Of a stretch of 64,000 bases of DNA, positions 61,592-64,000 are shown one piece after another. This DNA comes from SG8-30 sp963715485 (lineage in GTDB: Bacteria; Pseudomonadota; Gammaproteobacteria; Steroidobacterales; Steroidobacteraceae). The stretch's first letter is position 1, and each line of letters starts with the position of its first letter. The notes below the pieces were generated by a model. That model ran no database searches, was not told the DNA's origin, and saw only the letters and a list, made by a program, of their open reading frames with translations. A program made the position numbers and the translations under genes. The stretch covers positions 1,984,001-2,048,000 of the forward strand of contig OY970244.1 of NCBI GenBank assembly GCA_963715485.1, written 5' to 3'.

Positions 61592-62785
61592 ATGGACTTC
61601 ACGATCTCACCGGAAACTAACGAGCTCGTAGCGCGCGTGCGGGAATACGTTGACTCGAGGCTGGTTCCGCTGGAGCCGCGCCTGCTCGAGGACGGGTTTG
61701 GGGCGGTGCTGGACGAGCTGAGATCCTGCCGCGCCGAAGTGCAGAAACTTGGTCTCTGGGCGCCGAATTATCCGCTCGAATACGGTGGGCTTGGCGCCGA
61801 CCTGGTCACCCATGGGCTCATATCAGAGGCACTTGGGCGCTGCCCGCTGGGCCACTACGCCTTCGGCTGCAACGCGCCAGACGCAGGAAATGCCGAGCTG
61901 CTGCACATGTACGGCAGCGAGGAGCAGAAGCGCGAATGGCTTGCCCCACTCGCAGCAGGCGACATCCGCACCTGTTTCGGCATGACCGAGGCTGCCAATA
62001 GCGGGGCCAATCCGCTGATGCTGGAGACCCGGGCCGTGCTCGATGGAGACGAGTGGGTCATCAATGGCGACAAGTGGTTCACGACCGGCGCCGACGGCGC
62101 GGCGCTGTGCATCGTCATGGCGGTGACCGACCCGGACGCCAGGCCGCATCAGCGCGCCAGCATGCTGCTGGTGCCGGTGGCCACGCCCGGATATCAGCTG
62201 GTGCGCAACACACCGATCATGGGGCACGCTGGTATCGACCTGTTCTCGCACGGCGAGATTCGCTTCCAGGACTGTCGGGTTCCATTGGACAACCTGCTGG
62301 GTCCCCGGGGCGAGGGCTTCCGGCTGGCGCAGGCACGCCTCGGCCCGGGGCGTATCCACCATTGCATGCGCTGGCTGGGGATCTGCGAACGTGCCATGGA
62401 ACTGATGCTCAGGCGCGCCACGACCCGCGAGATCTCGCCGGACGGCAAGCTGCTGGCGGACAGCGACATCGTCAAGGAGTGGATCGCTGATTCAGCCGCC
62501 GAGATCAGGGCGGCCAGGTTGATGGTCCTGCATACGGCCTGGCGCATCGAGCATGCGGGAGCGCGGGCCGCGCGGGACGAAGTCAGCATGATCAAATATT
62601 ATGTTGCCGGCGTCTTGCAGCGGGTGCTGGATCGCGCCCTGCAGCTCCATGGTGGGCTCGGCATGACGGACTATACGGTGCTGGCGTGGTACTACCGGGA
62701 GGAGCGGGCCGCGCGAATCTACGACGGACCTGACGAGGTACACAAACTGTCGGTGGCGCGTCGGCTACTGAAGTCGGTGACCTGA
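61592..62785 (+). CDS. Acyl-CoA dehydrogenase family protein
   Basis: A 397-residue FAD flavoprotein catalysing alpha-beta oxidation of acyl-CoA. It has the N-terminal helical domain (PETNELVARVREYVDSRLVPLE), the middle beta domain (CFGMTEAANSGANPL, VINGDKWFTTGADGAALCIVMAVTDP) and the C-terminal helical domain (LQLHGGLGMTDYTVLAWYYREERAARIYDGPDEVHKLSVARRLLKS). The pattern is close to ACAD10/11-like and butyryl/isovaleryl-type enzymes. It is co-directional with an SDR and a phosphatase; the acyl substrate is not predictable. Confidence 0.9.
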   Translation: MDFTISPETNELVARVREYVDSRLVPLEPRLLEDGFGAVLDELRSCRAEVQKLGLWAPNYPLEYGGLGADLVTHGLISEALGRCPLGHYAFGCNAPDAGNAELLHMYGSEEQKREWLAPLAAGDIRTCFGMTEAANSGANPLMLETRAVLDGDEWVINGDKWFTTGADGAALCIVMAVTDPDARPHQRASMLLVPVATPGYQLVRNTPIMGHAGIDLFSHGEIRFQDCRVPLDNLLGPRGEGFRLAQARLGPGRIHHCMRWLGICERAMELMLRRATTREISPDGKLLADSDIVKEWIADSAAEIRAARLMVLHTAWRIEHAGARAARDEVSMIKYYVAGVLQRVLDRALQLHGGLGMTDYTVLAWYYREERAARIYDGPDEVHKLSVARRLLKSVT

Positions 62786-62831
62786 TGTCTCGGCACGCCT
62801 GGCGCCGGACCAAGCAGCAGGGACGCCAGTC

Positions 62832-63665
62832 TTGATCAGCCTCGCGACAGGGGACGTGGCGATGCTGGCTGCCATTGTCGCCGTAGCTGGCCTTGGCGCA
62901 GGCGTTCTGGCCGGGCTGCTCGGAGTCGGCGGCGGCATCATTCTGGTCCCGGTGCTCGACTACGCATTCGGCGTCGTGGGTGTCTCGAATGAACTGCGCA
63001 TGCACCTGGCAGTAGGCACGTCGCTGGCATCGATCGTTCCGACCGCCATCGTTTCCGCCAGGGCACACCGCCTGCGCGGCGCAATCGATTCCGTTCTGGC
63101 GAGGCGCTGGTCGCCAGCAATCGCCTTGGGCGCGGCGCTCGGCGCGATCATCGCCTCCAGACTGGAGGGCCGCGCCCTGTCCGCGGTATTTGCGGCCGTT
63201 GCGCTGGTCGTGGCCGTGCGCATGATCTGGCACTCGGGGAAAGCTGCGGCCGGTGGGGATCGACAACCAATGCTTTCACGATGGCTACCGCTTCCGGTGG
63301 GCATTGGCATGGTGTCTGCGCTGATGGGCATTGGCGGCGGAACCCTGTCGGTGCCGGTAATGACCTGGCTGGGTCTGCCCGTGCACCGGGCGGTTGGCAC
63401 CTCTGCCTGGTTCGGGCTATGGATCGCGATCCCCGCGGCCTTGGGCTACGCCTGGCTTGGAGCGGGACTACCAGGTCTGCCAGCCCTGAGTCTCGGCTAC
63501 GTCAATGTACTGGCGCTGGCGGTGCTGTTGCCGAGCACGGTCGTCGCCGCCCCGCTTGGGGCGAGAATCGCCCATGGTTTGTCCCGCAAGCAGCTGAGCC
63601 TGGCCTTTGGCGCCTTCCTGTTGCTGACCTCCGCCAGAATGGTGTACCGGACTCTGGCGGGCTAG
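62832..63665 (+). CDS. TauE/SafE-family sulfite exporter-like permease
   Basis: A 277-residue membrane protein with about eight hydrophobic helices and an internal duplication: the paired motifs GLLGVGGGIILVPVLDY and ALMGIGGGTLSVPVMTWL begin the two halves. It belongs to the DUF81/TauE-SafE group of transporters for sulfur-containing anions. The start is the TTG at 62832; an ATG at 62862 is a reasonable alternative. It follows the acyl-CoA dehydrogenase gene by 46 bp. The transported substrate is unknown. Confidence 0.9.
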   Translation: MISLATGDVAMLAAIVAVAGLGAGVLAGLLGVGGGIILVPVLDYAFGVVGVSNELRMHLAVGTSLASIVPTAIVSARAHRLRGAIDSVLARRWSPAIALGAALGAIIASRLEGRALSAVFAAVALVVAVRMIWHSGKAAAGGDRQPMLSRWLPLPVGIGMVSALMGIGGGTLSVPVMTWLGLPVHRAVGTSAWFGLWIAIPAALGYAWLGAGLPGLPALSLGYVNVLALAVLLPSTVVAAPLGARIAHGLSRKQLSLAFGAFLLLTSARMVYRTLAG

Positions 63666-63810
63666 GTCGGCATCCTCGGTTCATCGCGCGTTCAGCCGCC
63701 GGCATTGATGATTACCCGCCATTGCAGGACGGTTAGGACTGTCCTATAACTCACGCGAGCCTGTCGCGCAGCCATCCGTGGCTCCGCGATGCACTTCGAA
63801 GGAGAGTTCC

Positions 63811-64000
63811 ATGTCCGGGAGTGTCGTCAGCCGATACGCAGCGATTTCCCTGATCGCGGGCGCCGTCTTCTTGCCCGCCGCCCATGGCGCGGATGCCCGA
63901 CCCAACGCCGACGAAGAGTGCGTCATGAAGTGTGACATCGAGGCGGACAAGTGCATGGAGAAGGCCGGTGCGGACGAGGACAAGGCCAAGGCCTGCGACG
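63811..64000 (+). CDS. Exported Cys-containing protein, 3' end outside the window
   Basis: The first 63 codons of an exported protein: a signal peptide (residues 1-26, ending PAAHGA) and a mature part with regularly spaced Cys (CVMKC, then C after six residues, then another Cys) in an acidic, Lys-rich sequence. ATG start with GGAGAG upstream. The open frame continues past the window end. The Cys pattern may bind a metal or haem or form disulfides, but nothing identifies the family. Confidence 0.75.
   Translation, partial: MSGSVVSRYAAISLIAGAVFLPAAHGADARPNADEECVMKCDIEADKCMEKAGADEDKAKACD

Overview
The window is about 64 kb of GC-rich chromosome from a gammaproteobacterium outside the Enterobacterales. 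The evidence is gene order: smc-zipA-ligA, yciB-yciI-bolA diverging from yciO-trpS-scpA-scpB, ubiG-gph-yciK diverging from gyrA-serC-serA-pheA-aroA-cmk-rpsA-ihfB-lapB, and thrS-infC-rpmI-rplT-pheS-pheT-ihfA-merR. ZipA is restricted to Gammaproteobacteria, and SMC-ScpAB replaces MukBEF. The trio of DUF6502-like genes would fit a Woeseiales/Steroidobacterales-type lineage, but that placement is inference. No rRNA, CRISPR, insertion sequence, integrase or phage gene was found. There are three tRNAs: Asn-GUU, Val-GAC and Pro-GGG.

Layout. 1-5.7 kb: chromosome condensation (smc, partial), division (zipA) and DNA ligase (ligA). 5.7-10.8 kb: an accessory island with AT-rich spacers, holding three DUF6502-like paralogues and an exported protein made mostly of 52 near-identical nonapeptides, encoded by a perfect 81-bp higher-order tandem repeat. 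11-13.1 kb (minus strand): peptidyl-prolyl isomerase, BolA, YciI, YciB. 13.3-18.3 kb (plus): YciO-like protein, M50 protease, TrpS, ScpA, ScpB and a RluB-like protein that has lost its catalytic Asp. 18.3-23.1 kb (minus): YciK-like SDR, RmuC, Gph, UbiG and an amidohydrolase. 23.3-36.2 kb (plus): gyrA, serine and aromatic amino-acid genes, cmk, rpsA, ihfB, lapB, comEA-like, galU. 36.4-43.98 kb: isocitrate-lyase-family enzyme, tRNA-Asn, an aminotransferase relic, uvrB, tRNA-Val, an MFS exporter and a lipid-enzyme group (HSL-type esterase and wax ester synthase/DGAT, with a convergent lipase to 44.8 kb). 45-52.3 kb: the translation operon thrS to merR. 52.4-64 kb: tRNA-Pro, protoporphyrinogen oxidase, SDRs, aldehyde and alanine dehydrogenases, pdxH, acyl-CoA dehydrogenase, TauE/SafE permease and the start of an exported Cys-containing protein.

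Most of the window is housekeeping DNA in compact operons with 4-nt stop/start overlaps. The parts most worth attention are: the DUF6502/nonapeptide-repeat cassette and the frameshift at the end of its array; the RluB-like protein without its catalytic Asp; GyrA with Val at position 83; a collapsed aspartate aminotransferase pseudogene beside uvrB; an unannotated 26-residue membrane ORF coupled to hemG; an AT-rich patch inside the 3' end of pheT, just upstream of ihfA; and an AUU start codon for infC.
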